Positions 20,801 through 32,827 of a stretch of 64,000 nt of DNA are shown piece after piece. The position numbers were made by a program, and so were the translations under genes. The notes beneath the pieces are model-generated. The model did no database searches. It worked only from the letters and a program-made list of their open reading frames with translations, and was not told the origin of the DNA. Position 1 is the stretch's first letter. Each line of letters begins with the position of its first letter. The DNA is from Pogonophryne albipinna (lineage: Eukaryota > Chordata > Actinopteri > Perciformes > Artedidraconidae). The stretch covers positions 32,989,562 to 33,053,561 of the forward strand of contig CM053252.1 in the NCBI GenBank assembly GCA_028583405.1. The letters run 5' to 3'.

Positions 20801-22607
20801 AAAACATCACTTGAAAGCCTCCACGATGCTGTTGGGCACATGGGTGTGGAGAGAACCCTTGACTTAGTTCGTGCCCGATTCTATTGGCCACGGATGGCCG
20901 TAGATGTCAATGAAAAAATCAGGACTTGTGAGAGGTGTGTCAGGAGAAAGGCACGAGCTGAAAGGAATGCTCCACTGGTGAATATAAGAACTTGCCGCCC
21001 TTTGGAGCTAGTCTGCATGGACTACCTTTCCCTTGAGCCAGATGGAAGAGGAACCAAGGACATCTTGGTCATAACGGATCATTTCACAAAATATGCTGTT
21101 GCAGTTCCTACAGCAGATCAAAAAGCAAAGACGGTAGCAAAAGCTCTATGGAACAACTTTTTCATCCACTATGGATTTCCTGAGCGATTGCATAGCGACC
21201 AGGGTCGTGATTTTGAGTCAACCCTGATCAAAGAGCTTTGCTCACTTCTAGGCATCAAAAAGACAAGGACTACACCTTATCATCCACGTGGAAAATCCTG
21301 TGGAGCGATCAACAGAACCCTTCTTGCAATGTTGGGAACACTTGAAGAAGGAGGACAAAATCAAATGGAGGGATTTTGTGCAACCCTCGTTCATGCATAT
21401 AATTGCACAAAAAATGACACCACAGGCTTTTCTCCCTATCAACTCATGTTTTGGCCGGCAGCCAAGGTTTCCAATTGACATTGCCTTTGGTCTGAGTCCA
21501 GAGAGATCAAAACTATCTCATTCAGAGTATGTCAAGAAGTTGACCGAAAGTCTAACTGAAAGCTACCGTTTAGCTACTGAACATAGTCGGAAAAATGCTT
21601 TTCAGAACAAACAGAGGTATGACAACAAAGTAAGAGAATCTACCCTGGCAGCAGGAGACCGAGTCCTCGTAAGAAACGTCAGTTTCAGGGGAAAACATAA
21701 AATTGCTGATCGCTGGAGTAAAACCATATACACTGTGGATAAACAAATCCAAGACTCACCTGTCTATGTCGTGGTGCCAGAGAACACAGGAGGACCTGAA
21801 AAAGTGTTACACAGAGACTTGCTTTTGCTTGATTTCTACCGTCTGATGTTGAACAGGTATGCCCTCAAATATCTAAAACCAGACAAGAACCAAATACAGT
21901 TTCACTTCCTGATATTCCTGAAGCTCTCGCTGAGGTTGAAGATGAAATGCCTCACATGGAAGATGAAGTTGAGTACTACTCCCACTACGACACACTGATG
22001 GAAGAGACAGCAGTCACATTGATGGACAAGGAACAAAGTAGCCCGATCACACAAGAGAATAGTGGATTCGGAGGAGAGCCTCATACTGAAGGAACAGCTG
22101 AAAGAGACTTTCACATGGAAGGACCAATGTGTCTCTGAGAGTCAGGAAGTGGATTTGAGTTTTAATGTGTCTTCTCTCAATCCTGAAGTTCCAGCATTCC
22201 AACCCAATGGAGTTAAAGTTGAGGAAAACTGGGAAGAAATCCAAATTCAGCACTCACCTCCAGCATCAGATTGTAGGAACTGAGGAAAGTCTCCCTCACA
22301 TTCCAGTGAACCAGAATGAGTTATGTAGCCCAAATACAACCGAAAGTGGAATACAAACGGAAATGGGGAAGAGAACGCACAGCCAGAAAGTATTGTCCCT
22401 TCTCATGAAGAGGAAACGGTACTGAGAAGATCCTCCAGAGAAAGAAGAGCTCCTGATAGGCTAACATATCAAACCTTAGGGAACCCCCTGGTGACACTTA
22501 TGCACTCTATCTTAAGTGGGTTGGATCAGGCTTTCTCCCAAACTCTCAACTTTGACACTGTACCCTATATATACCAGTTAACCCCTTTAACTTCTGAGAT
22601 AGTGTAG
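17786..22607 (+). pseudogene. gypsy pol, copy 2, multiply frameshifted
   Basis: The Pol domains are recognisable in order but spread over several frames: protease in pieces (17.8-18.7 kb), reverse transcriptase (18798-20001), RNase H to integrase zinc region (19791-20867), integrase core (20840-21478) and C-terminal module (21288-21998). Single-base changes against copies 3 and 4 are seen near 17940, 18022, 18150, 18231, 18306, 18368, 19826, 20724, 21294, 21308 and 22260. No full-length product is possible as written. Confidence 0.9.
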
Positions 22608-22649
22608 GGTGCAACATGCAAGGATGCATGCAGATTTAGGGGGGGAGAA

Positions 22650-23231
22650 TGTAACCCACTCAAATAATGCAGAGTTTTTTCACCTTGTAATAACCAGCAA
22701 CTCTCACTCGGGGCAGTGCTGGGGCAGCAGAGTCTGCATATGAGGGAGGAGAGGAAGAGCAGGCCAGGTGTGGTTGTTAATGAGGCTCAATGAGTGGCAG
22801 CTGAGTGTGGGCCCTGTGTGTGTTCAAATTGTTTGATGATGTGCTTTTTTGATGCTGCGGGGAACCAGGAACTAGCAGAACCGATGGACGTTTTTTGTAT
22901 CTGCAGTTTTTGTCTTCTACTCACCAGAGAAAGGATTCCAAAGGATTCTACTCACCAGAAAAAGGATTCTAAAGGATTCTACTCACCAGAAAAAGGACTG
23001 ATGGTCATTGGATTACCAGAGAGAGAGAGAAACTACAGACTGCCCGGGTTCGATTAATGTTGTTTTGTCCATGATAGCAGATTGGGTTTCACTGGGGTGG
23101 ATGAGGGGTTTGTGAAAGTGTTGTATGAATGTTTAATAAAATGCCGGCTATATTAATTTGATATTGTTTTTTTCTATTTATATTATCTTCTACTCCTCAA
23201 TGAAAGCAACCTAGTACATAGAAGTGTTACA
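22650..23231 (+). repeat. 3' LTR, gypsy copy 2 (582 bp)
   Basis: It shares variants with the 3' LTR of copy 3 (GATGGACG, CTGCCCGGG, CTCCTCAATG) and differs from its own 5' LTR at these sites. This fits duplication of the whole element after insertion. The polypurine tract precedes it at about 22638-22649. Confidence 0.9.
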
Positions 23232-23235
23232 ATAA

Positions 23236-24230
23236 TAAAAGGAATACCTACACCCACACATGCAGGTAAACCAGTTCAACAAGTCACACAATGCTGTCTG
23301 GCTAATGATAACAGGCTAATTATCATACTAAAAGGGATACATCCAAGTGTCCCAACACATTTCAGAAATAACTGTTTCTGCCAAAACCAGAGAAGAGTTA
23401 AATGAATTGTTGTAACTAATTAACTGATAAGATACAAGTAGAGTTTAAAATATTGCTAGAGATATAATTTCACTTACTTTATCAGAAATAATGTATTAAT
23501 TTATTCAATTCTGGTCTTAATTCAAAATCTTAACAGAGGGACACATTTAGAACTTAGTTATAGTGAATTATCAAAGACATTATATTTCTATTTGTGTTTT
23601 ATTTCCATATGTGAACATATAAGAAGGGCAAAAAACCTCTTGCCACCTGAACAGTTTCTTCCCCTTCGCTACCGGCCTCATCAACAAGTCCCGGAAATAT
23701 AACTTGAAAATAAACCTGTTTCTGATTCTGAACTGATCATTGTGGAGGAACTTCCACACAAAAGCAACCTCTTTGGTAAGAAATGAACAAATAATAGAAG
23801 TTTGAAGCAAAGTTTTGGCTATTACAGGCTATTGAAGTGTTGGCCAGACGGGTAATACTGCATAGGCAATTAACAGTACAGGCTATAGAAATGTTGGCCA
23901 GGCGGGCACAACTTGCATACTAATTACAACCCTAATATCAATCCTAACAATGGGAAGTGAATATTTAGTAGCGAGATGTGAATTCAAACTGGGAAAATCA
24001 AACCAGAGAAGGAAGTTACAGTGATACTTAAATGAGACTTAATAATACATTTCTGCAATAATCATAATCTGGTTCACTCTCACACACACGTACGTACACA
24101 TCACTGTGTTTTCAACAAACAAGGAAGAGATTTTTATTTCCTGATGACGTGTCACTGTCTCTGAATGTGGCTATTGTTCATGATTTTACATATTGTCTTG
24201 TGACTGTGAGAACATTTTGAAATGTATAAT
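23236..24230. other. Intergenic spacer, unit 2
   Basis: Counterpart of 6186-7180, including the 54-bp two-unit repeat; no gene is seen. Confidence 0.5.
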
Positions 24231-24301
24231 GACTCAGCTGGATATCAGCCTGATAGGTGGTGATTGGTTGCTTCAGTATAATGGGAGGTGTGGAAGAGAA
24301 C

Positions 24302-25160
24302 TATAAATGATACTGACAAGGAGTCCCTCCGTCACGACTAAGCAGGAGCTTCTTCAGAAAGATTCAGAGAACTCCTACAGGTATGTTACAGTAGAGATAG
24401 TTGTGATACCACTTCTTTATACACTTATTATATGCAGTTAACACTTTATTACTTTACAATTTGTTAACGTTTCCGTCTCGATACTTTTATATATTGATTT
24501 ACTTTTTAAATCTTTTATCCTTGTTAAGTATTTGTTTTTGCTCATTTGTTTGTATTTGTTATAACATGAGCTTGCCTTTGTATTGAATATATAAATCTAA
24601 TCTTTTTCCTTTTTTTTCATCTGCACTTTACTTTTGCTGCTGTATAGATATTTCCTTGATACGGGAAGTAGAGTTAGGGTTTCTGATTCTGGCCATTAAA
24701 AACAATACATGTTTAACTCACCACTGTTTTCTCTGTCAAAAGCAATTATCTAAACCGATATATAATGATGTTGTGTATTCCATGTCCTTCATTGAGATAT
24801 CTCCTGTCGTCCCTGCAGGTTCACCTACACCGAGGATCCCAACTACGGAGTACTAAAGGATCCGACGCCACTGGAAATCATCATAAGATCAAAGCCAGAT
24901 TCAACTGTATGATTATGTATTTCATACATTCAGATATAAATAACAGCTTGATACATAACCCCTAATGTAAACAAGAGGGGTTCGCATTACGATGTCTTGA
25001 CTTTTTGATGGTCTCATGGGAATCCACCTTCACTTTAAATGTTCTCCTTGTAATCAAATATTTCTTCTTTCCTATTACTGAGGCAGTGCGATTACATAAC
25101 ACTATACCCACTTGAACATGCTTTGTGTGAATCTTTCTGTACCAGGAAACAAACAATAAA
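24302..25160 (+). pseudogene. Secreted-protein gene copy 2, coding exons deleted
   Basis: The TATAAA (24302-24307) and non-coding exon 1 with its donor (near 24381) remain. About 500 bp holding the entire signal-peptide and repeat exon is gone, with the junction at 24405/24406. The two domain deletions seen in copy 1 are also present, leaving only the fused exon remnant 24819-24856. A polyadenylation signal is at 25155-25160. Nothing recognisable as protein remains; only a short non-coding transcript could come from it. The shared deletions link it closely to copy 1. Confidence 0.9.
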
Positions 25161-25908
25161 ATATCCTTTACAGCATTCAAATCTGTGTGATGAGAACTTT
25201 TTCCTTAATTTTCCCTCATGCACGAACACCATTGTATTATGTAATTTGGAACATTAGCATCATTTCCAGAAAGGTTTGAGAACGAGGAAAACATCATGCA
25301 CACCATTGTTGGCATTCATCCTGTTAAACATTTCCTAAACAATATGAAGGTCACCACTTACAGGTGGCAACACAATACTGATATATAATTGTTGGTTAAT
25401 GTTTGGGTAATTAAGGAAACTGTCTTAGGAATCAATAACAGAACACGATGCAAGTGTAACAGCATGTAATGTGTCTACTTACTGTAAGTCTTTGTTAATG
25501 TTAAGACTCTTTCTATTTCTTAATTAATCAAGAATAAATGTAGTTATTCGTTCATAGAAGACACATTTTCTGTTCAAATAAAGTGTTTCAAGAATAATAA
25601 TCGTGGTGTCGTTGATACTATTTGTATAGATGCTACTGTTCAAGTCATTTTTGGACAATACTGTTTTTCTATTGTCGAAATGACAGCAAAAAGGTCTTCC
25701 TGTTTTTCGGTCATATAATATTATATCCTTTTAAAAACTTATATTGAGCTTTGATTTATTTCAGGACAAATTCTTGTTTACACACTGCCCACTATACATT
25801 TAATTTCAAACCATCATCAAAATACCACATATAGTACAACCAGCCACACAAAGGTAATTTAAACACGAGGAACAGCTGATTTAATATAAGTTGTGTAAAC
25901 TCAACCTC

Positions 25909-26278
25909 CAGGGGTGGGTAAGAAATCTATAGTCTAAGGTAAAGAGGCTTCCTTCACTTTTAGAAATGTTGACAGAAATGCAATCGACGCTCCGACAACA
26001 ATCTTACTACTGTAAGCAGGTAGAATCAGGAAACATAGAAACAGAACTGCACCCCTGTCAGACGAGACATATACCACGTGATGACACGTTAGGTTTGTGT
26101 TGTGTTCAAGGACCCTGAAAAAATAGGAAAAACAGGCACTCGCTTGTTTAATTTTTTTGCGGTCTAGATTTCTTAATTTTTTTTCTTTTTTGCGTGTGTT
26201 TATAAATTACCTCGAGGGCTGTACCAAATGGTCTCGCGGGCCGTATACGGCCCGGGGGCCGGAGGTTCCCCACCCCTG
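25909..26278. mobile_element. hAT-like non-autonomous element, unit 2
   Basis: Counterpart of 9365-9734, with the same CAGGGGTGGG-type inverted ends and no coding capacity. Confidence 0.55.
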
Positions 26279-26885
26279 CTGTAATCTGTAACCACCAAAT
26301 CCGTCAAGAGCCTCGAACCTCGTGCGACAATATATTTTATTACACAGGGCGTTGCCCGTACATTTATGATTGGTCAAGACTAGCTGAAGAGATACCATGG
26401 TTTAGACTTGGTTCTCTTTGGTTGGTGCGCAGACTCAGATAGAGTCTCTTGGCAACACGATCCTCCAATCAGCATTCGGCCGACCTGTGGAAGTCCCTCC
26501 CTACTCTGGCACCATCATACTCATTTGTTTTCTCTAACGTTTCTTCAGATATAGCGGGAAATCATAATGTTGCTTCCTAGCTTTGCGGGGGAGCGCGGCT
26601 CCCATACAAAGTCAAGGCCGGTGCGATGTGCTGTTCTGACTACCTCTTTGTGTTCTCTTAGTCTCTGCACTCGACCTTGCTACTTTCAATATTGCAAGCT
26701 AAACACTTTCTCATGTAACTTTTCCCTTCGTTCCTGTCCTCCCCATCAAAACTTGGGGGGGGGGGGTGATTGAGTCTATGTATTCCAAAATCACAGCTGT
26801 CAGAGAATAATTCTTCCTTACTCCTAAGATATTTAACCTTATTGCCTGTTGACGTTAATAACCAACCCTGACTCTGTTATCTCCT

Positions 26886-28921
26886 TTAACCTCTTAAGCC
26901 CTGAGCCTGTTTTTCAGGTTTCAGGCTCGAAAATGCCACTAACACAACAAAGACTATATCTTCACTTCTAAAAGGGGTAAATTAATCATCCTTTCTCTCA
27001 AAGCAAGGTTACATCTGTGAGTTGAATGTAGAAGTGTCAGAATCAATATAGATGTTTTTATTTTAAAGTAAATTCAGATGGAACATAGTAAAAACATGTA
27101 AATTCTAATGTCCGCCTAAAAACAAAACATTACTTATAGTAAAAACCACCCTTGAATGATGGGTTAGTAGACTAAAAGCTTTAGCAATCCAAACTATAAC
27201 ATATAATAAGTACCCTGTATCAAGATTGATGCAAAACAAGTGAAATTTGACCTTTTTAGAGAGGTTTAGAAAAATAAAGTCCAGGCGGACTCACCTCTGG
27301 GTAATTTGGGAACCATCAGTTCCATTTGAACTTTTTCACTGTAAAAATCATTTTTATTACTTTGAATTTTCACTATAGGTATTCATTCCATCCAAATACA
27401 ACTGTTGTGAAAAAAAAAATATATATATATATATAAGAACATACTCTGTTATCCTCTTAGGCAAGGCAAGGCAAGTTTATTTATATAGCACTTATAGGCC
27501 CCACGGACCGACATCGCGTCATTTGCAGGAAACAACGTCTAAGGAACCTTACTATTTAATAAACTATGAATATTTTATATCCATATAACGGGAAAAAACT
27601 CATTTAACTGATCTTTTTCATTTATTTAAAAAAAAAAACACAATGCTAACAGTGAGCATCTGAATTAGCCCCGAGCGAAAAATGCTAACCTATTACTGCA
27701 CCGAAAATCACTCCTAGCTCCCTTATTACTTATCCTAGCTGCACATCCAACACATCATTTTTGATCGTAAAGACACAAAATCTAACGGTGCCCACCACAA
27801 CACTGAAAGATACAAACTTGCGACGTTATCAACAAAAACGTACATCAAAACAAGTGGAGCTAGGTACTAGCATGCGCTAGGCTAATGGCTTACCTTCCTC
27901 TTTGCCTGGTCTAAACTGGTCTTCAATGGCATTAAAACGATAAAAACGATGATGTAGTTAATCCATAGGTTAATATCCAATGTGGCTGTGTCCCCTTTGA
28001 AATGTTCTGATAATCTATAAGCAATAAAACTGCAATTCCATTATCTGCTGTCCGCTCTGTGCTCTGTGCTCCGTGCGCTCTGGGTCCTGCTGTAATGCCT
28101 GCTGTGAGTAGTAAACAATAAATGAAGCCGCCTGCGTAAAGTACTTAAACTGGCTGGCATTCTTTATACTTTACGCAGGACCATATCTCTGGAACCCATT
28201 GGTCGATTCGTGTGATTTACACCTTTTTCTTAACCATCAGAACCAATAGAATCGATGGGCAGTTCCCAAATCAACGTAAAAATTACCATAGCGGACGTAA
28301 TAGAGAAGCGAACAAAGCATATCTGAAAGTGCACGCCTGGACGGCAACATTTTATACCCAGTATATTGCCATAAATATGATGAAGGATTATCAGTAAAAA
28401 TGTCTACGTGACACAAAGACATTGGATTAACCTTGAGCGGCGTTTTTATTCCGGTGAACACAACTTTTGATCACAAATCAAAAAAGGTAAAACGAAATTA
28501 TTGTAATATTTTTGAAACCGGATGTTGTTTACGTTTTCTTTTCTGGCTGATAGCTCCGCAATTCGGGGGCGTACAGTGATGATATTATATGTCTGGAATC
28601 TGTGGAGTCTCAGCTTTAAATCGTATATCTTGTTTGTGCAGTTACGATAAGTACTAAAGGGCATTTCTACCGTGAGTGCTGTGCAAAATCCGTTAGCATT
28701 AGTTAGCATTTTTTCGCTCCATGCTAATTCAAAGGCTTGGTATTATTCTTGTGTTTCTTTTAGCTAAAAATGGTTCACATTGTCAGTTAGCGGAGTTTCT
28801 TAGCGTTAAAAGGGTATGGAACATTAATAGTTTCAGAAATGTTAAGAAGCCCTGAGACATAGTCTCGTAAAAAAACTGTGGGGGGGGTCCACTGGGGGGA
28901 CCCTCGGGCTTAAGAGGTTAA
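26886..28921. mobile_element. TTAA-target non-autonomous DNA transposon, unit 2
   Basis: Same 2,028-bp element (26890-28917) between TTAA copies at 26886-26889 and 28918-28921. It sits at the same point as in unit 1, so one insertion predates the unit 1/2 split. It includes the same 37-bp tail insertion. Confidence 0.85.
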
Positions 28922-29679
28922 AGAATGTGCTGCTGCACTTATTCTCAGTTTTATGACCGGTCAACTCTCGGTCACAGAGTCAGGCAAGTGATTCAGTGTC
29001 TCCAGATGTTGGGGATATCTCCAGTGTTCCCAGCTGTTGATTAACTCTCTGTAAACTAGTTCAAAGGTATATCGAGAGAGAGGCTGGGCAGAATTGATGT
29101 GGCAACCCACCCGTGCAGTCAGAACCTCTTGCTGCTGTGACTTGTGATATGAATTATCCAGCCGATACTTGTAATAAAACACCAGTGTTTGACATCAAAG
29201 CTCCAACTCTCCTCGTGTCTCTCTGAGTCCTGGCTCTCCATTGCTGCAGAAGTTTCCCTTACACCCCCCACATAAAATGAGCACAATAAGCTTATAATGT
29301 AATAATAAGAATCAGTCTTTCTAATGTTATATAAAAATAGACTCCACAAGTTGCTCTTAGGGAGCGGACCTTCATCTCCTTTAAGCCGACCAATTACACG
29401 TCAATTATAGCCTGATTCAACACAGAGCCGATACACGGCTGCAAATGAGTAGTTAGAAAAGGGACGTGAAACGTGAATATATGAAACGGGCTGTAAGAGC
29501 ATGAAATGCACGTGGGGTTTTAAAGGAAGGCTCCAGTCATTAGATAGTTAATCAAAACTTCAGTATTTAGTGAAACATTATATTTAAACCATACCCTGAA
29601 GAAATCAGCGATATTCCCCGGTAAATAATGATTTTATAGCTCTTTTTTATCAAAACCTGTATATTCCGTCAGGCAGCTG

Positions 29680-30996
29680 CCATTTTGGCCATTTTCAGTA
29701 GTCACATGATCCGAAAAACTAGGTTGTGACGTCATCTATGCGTTCACTTTGTAAACACACCACGAAAACATGGCGGAGTATTTGAGTTTGGACTCGTCAG
29801 CCGAGGAAGAAGTTTAGAAAAATAAAGTCCAGGCGGACTTACTTTGAATTATCACTATCACTATTCATTCCATCCAAATACAACTGTAAAAATAAATAAA
29901 AAGCATACTCTGTTATCCTCTTAGGCCCCACGGACCCGGTTCCGGGGCCGAAATTGCGTCATTTGCAGGAAACAACGTCTAAGGAACCTTAATATTTAAT
30001 AAACTATGAATATTTTATATCCATATAACGGGAAAAAAACTAATTTAATTGATCTTTTTAATTTTTTTCTTCAAAAAAAAACACACAATGCTCCTCTGAA
30101 TTAGCCCCGAGCGAAAAATGCTAACCTATTACTGCACCGAAAATCACTCCTAGCTCCCTTATTACTTATCCTAGCTGCACATCCAACACATCGTTTATGA
30201 TCGTAAAGACACAGAATCTAACGGTGCTCACCTCAACACTGAAAGATACAAACTTGCGACGTTATCAACAAAAACGTACATCAAAACGAGTGGCGCTAAG
30301 TACTAACATGCGCTAGGCTAACATGGCTTACCTTGGTCTTTGTCTGGTCTAAACTGGTCTTCAATGGCATTACAACGATAAAAACGATGATGTAGTTAAT
30401 CCATAGGTTAATATCCAATGTGGCTGTGTCCCCTTTGAAATGTTCTGATAATCTATAAGCAATAAAACTGCAATTCCGTTATCTGCTGTCCGCTCTGTGC
30501 TCCGTGCGCTCTGGGCCCTGCTGCAATGCCTGCTGTTACGTAGTAAACAATAAGTAAAGTCTGCTGCGTAAGGTGCTTACGCTGGCTGGCATTGGCAGTG
30601 CACTGCATCCCCATTAAGTAATGGTTGATTAATAAATCCCATTTTATGTTTCATCATACTCTCAGAGTAGTCGTCTGGAAACTTGAAATGTTCGCTGCAT
30701 ACATGCGCCTGTGGATCTTTCGGTTCGGGCCGAGCACATTTCGCTGACCACTGCCTCCGAACGTACTTCCTACGCTTACCCGTTGGCAATAGATGGAACC
30801 GAGCATTCCGTGGATTGTTCCTATCCGAATTGTGGCAATGTTTCGCGATACAATGAGGCATATTTCTATGGAATTGAGAGAGTAACTAGAGTAAACAACA
30901 TGAACAAAGCACATACGTCAATTTGTCCTCGACACCAAACGCATAGTTCACGTCACTTCCGGTAAAATAAGTCATGTGACTTGTCAAAATGGCGCC
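29680..30996. mobile_element. Mosaic DNA transposon with THAP ORF, unit 2
   Basis: Counterpart of 13136-14450, with the same truncated plus-strand ORF and minus-strand THAP ORF. Confidence 0.55.
30577..30861 (-). CDS. THAP-domain fragment, unit 2
   Basis: A 94-residue single THAP domain, identical to that in unit 1. It starts with Met-Pro-His-Cys and carries the second Cys pair element CSEHF near residue 55. No catalytic domain follows, and its position inside a non-autonomous element is the same. Confidence 0.65.
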   Translation of the reverse strand: MPHCIAKHCHNSDRNNPRNARFHLLPTGKRRKYVRRQWSAKCARPEPKDPQAHVCSEHFKFPDDYSESMMKHKMGFINQPLLNGDAVHCQCQPA

Positions 30997-31280
30997 GCCC
31001 ACAGGGTTGATGTTATTTCGGTAATTAATCAGTTTAAAATCACTGATAACGTCATCGGATTAAAAAAAAAAAAAAAAAGACTGGCAGAGACTGGTCTGTT
31101 TTATCGGATGATAATTATTTAAAAATGCGTGTCATGAGCATTCCCTCCCTTTAACATAAGATGGTGTCATATCAATATCATATCGGGAGTTTTATCATGA
31201 GAATGCTGTGCGTATGATAATGCATGGATGATCATATCCTGGCTCACACAAGCCTGATGATGCATGGATGATTCCAGTTC

Positions 31281-32080
31281 TCACCCACATTTTGAACCCC
31301 CTGGGTGTGGCTTGCGTCGCATGTATTGCTTGATGCTGCTGAATTTCCCCTTGAAAGGAATCATCATCTCATCCACAGAGTTGTGTTCTTCTGGTACCAC
31401 CTGCAGGCATTTCTCTCTGAATGTATCAAGCCAGGGTCTGAGTTTCCAGAGTGTGTCTTTCTTTTCCATCTCTGACACTGTCAAGTTGTTAACAAAATGT
31501 AATTGTTATGTTTATGCATGGGGTTTTAGGTTGTTGTGTTGTTTTCTGTCCTTTTTCCCCTCTCTGCTCTTTCTCTCCTTCTCTGCAGGACTGGTGTGTG
31601 ACAGGGGGCGTGGCTGGTATTCTCCTGGCTGCAGATGAGGCACACCTGTTCTCACTTCCCTAATCAACCCTCTCTTTAAGAGCCTGGCCCTCACTCTGCC
31701 AGAGTATTATATGCTGTTCGTCGATCCAGAGTGTTTCTCTACAGCCCAAGCCGAGTTTTTGTTTCTCTTTGCAGTTTTTGTGCAACTTTTTGAGTTTTTG
31801 GCCAGGAACGTTTTCCTTCTGTTTGTTTTTGGACCTTTCTGCTACCAGCCAGCTCCCTGTCGACAGTACCTGCCATGGCCTAGTATTATTAATTAAACAC
31901 CTTGAACTTTACTTGTGTCTGTCTCTGCTTTGGGGTCCAAGAATCCAAACGCCACAGTAATGATGTCAACAGATATTGGAATCTGTTGCGTGCCATCACA
32001 TCAGAAACAGGGGGGTACCGTGTGTCTGTCTCCCAATACATACGGACTCCAGCCATTTCTGGCTTAGCCTATTATCATAA
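31281..32080 (-). pseudogene. piggyBac-type transposase remnant, unit 2
   Basis: Same split frame as in unit 1. In this copy the SVDEMM block continues with the more typical IPFKG, where unit 1 reads ISFKG, so unit 1 carries the derived substitution. It is interrupted by the solo LTR at 31504-31956. Confidence 0.8.
31504..31956. mobile_element. Solo LTR, unit 2
   Basis: TGTTATG...GCCACA between GTAAT copies at 31499-31503 and 31957-31961, inside the piggyBac remnant. Confidence 0.8.
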
Positions 32081-32662
32081 TGTAACCCACTCAAATAATG
32101 CAGTGAGTTTTTTCACCCTGTAATAACCAGCAACTCCCACTCGGGGCAGTACTGGGGCAGCAGAGTCTGCATATGAGGGAGGATAGGAAGAGCAGGCCAG
32201 GTGTGGTTGTTAATGAGGCTCAATGAGTGGCAGCTGAGTGTGGGCCCTGTGTGTGTTCAAATTGTTTGATGATGTGCTTTTTTGATGCTGCGGGGAACCA
32301 GGAACTAGCAGAACCGACGGAAGTTTTTGTAGCTGCAGTTTTTGTCTTCTACTCACCAGAGAAAGGATTCCAAAGGATTCTACTCACCAGAAAAAGGATT
32401 CTAAAGGATTCTACTCACCAGAAAAAGGACTGATGGTCATTGGATTACCAGAGAGAGAGAGAAACTACAGACTACCCGGGTTCGATTAATGTTGTTTTGT
32501 CCATGATAGCAGATTGGGTTTCACTGGGGTGGATGAGGGGTTTGTGAAAGTGTTGTATGAATGTTTAATAAAATGCCGGCTATATTAATTTGATATTGTT
32601 TTTTCTATTTATATTATCTTCTACTCCTCATTGAAAGCAACCTAGTACATAGAAGTGTTACA
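32081..32662 (+). repeat. 5' LTR, gypsy copy 3 (582 bp)
   Basis: TGTAAC...GTTACA ends. It carries the GAGGATAGG variant shared with the 5' LTR of copy 2. Confidence 0.9.
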
Positions 32663-32827
32663 TTATTTGGCGAGCTAGCCAGGAGGAGTAGTTTGAATTG
32701 AATAATTGGAAAAACATTTTACATTTTTTGCTGGTAGATATGTTAATTCATACAATCATTTTTCTTTTCTTAATCTGTTATTCAAATTTCTCGTCTGTTT
32801 AGAAACTGTTTATCAATTCATTTAACT

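Larger units (their letters stand above)
15535..23231 (+). mobile_element. Ty3/gypsy retrotransposon copy 2, full-length but broken
   Basis: Complete structure: 5' LTR, primer-site region (TGGCGAGCTAGCCAGG from about 16121), gag, pol, polypurine tract and 3' LTR, between ATAA duplications (15531-15534 and 23232-23235). Coding regions carry at least a dozen one-base insertions and losses, mostly in short homopolymers, between about 16.4 and 22.4 kb. The flanks are near-identical to the other units. Confidence 0.95.
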
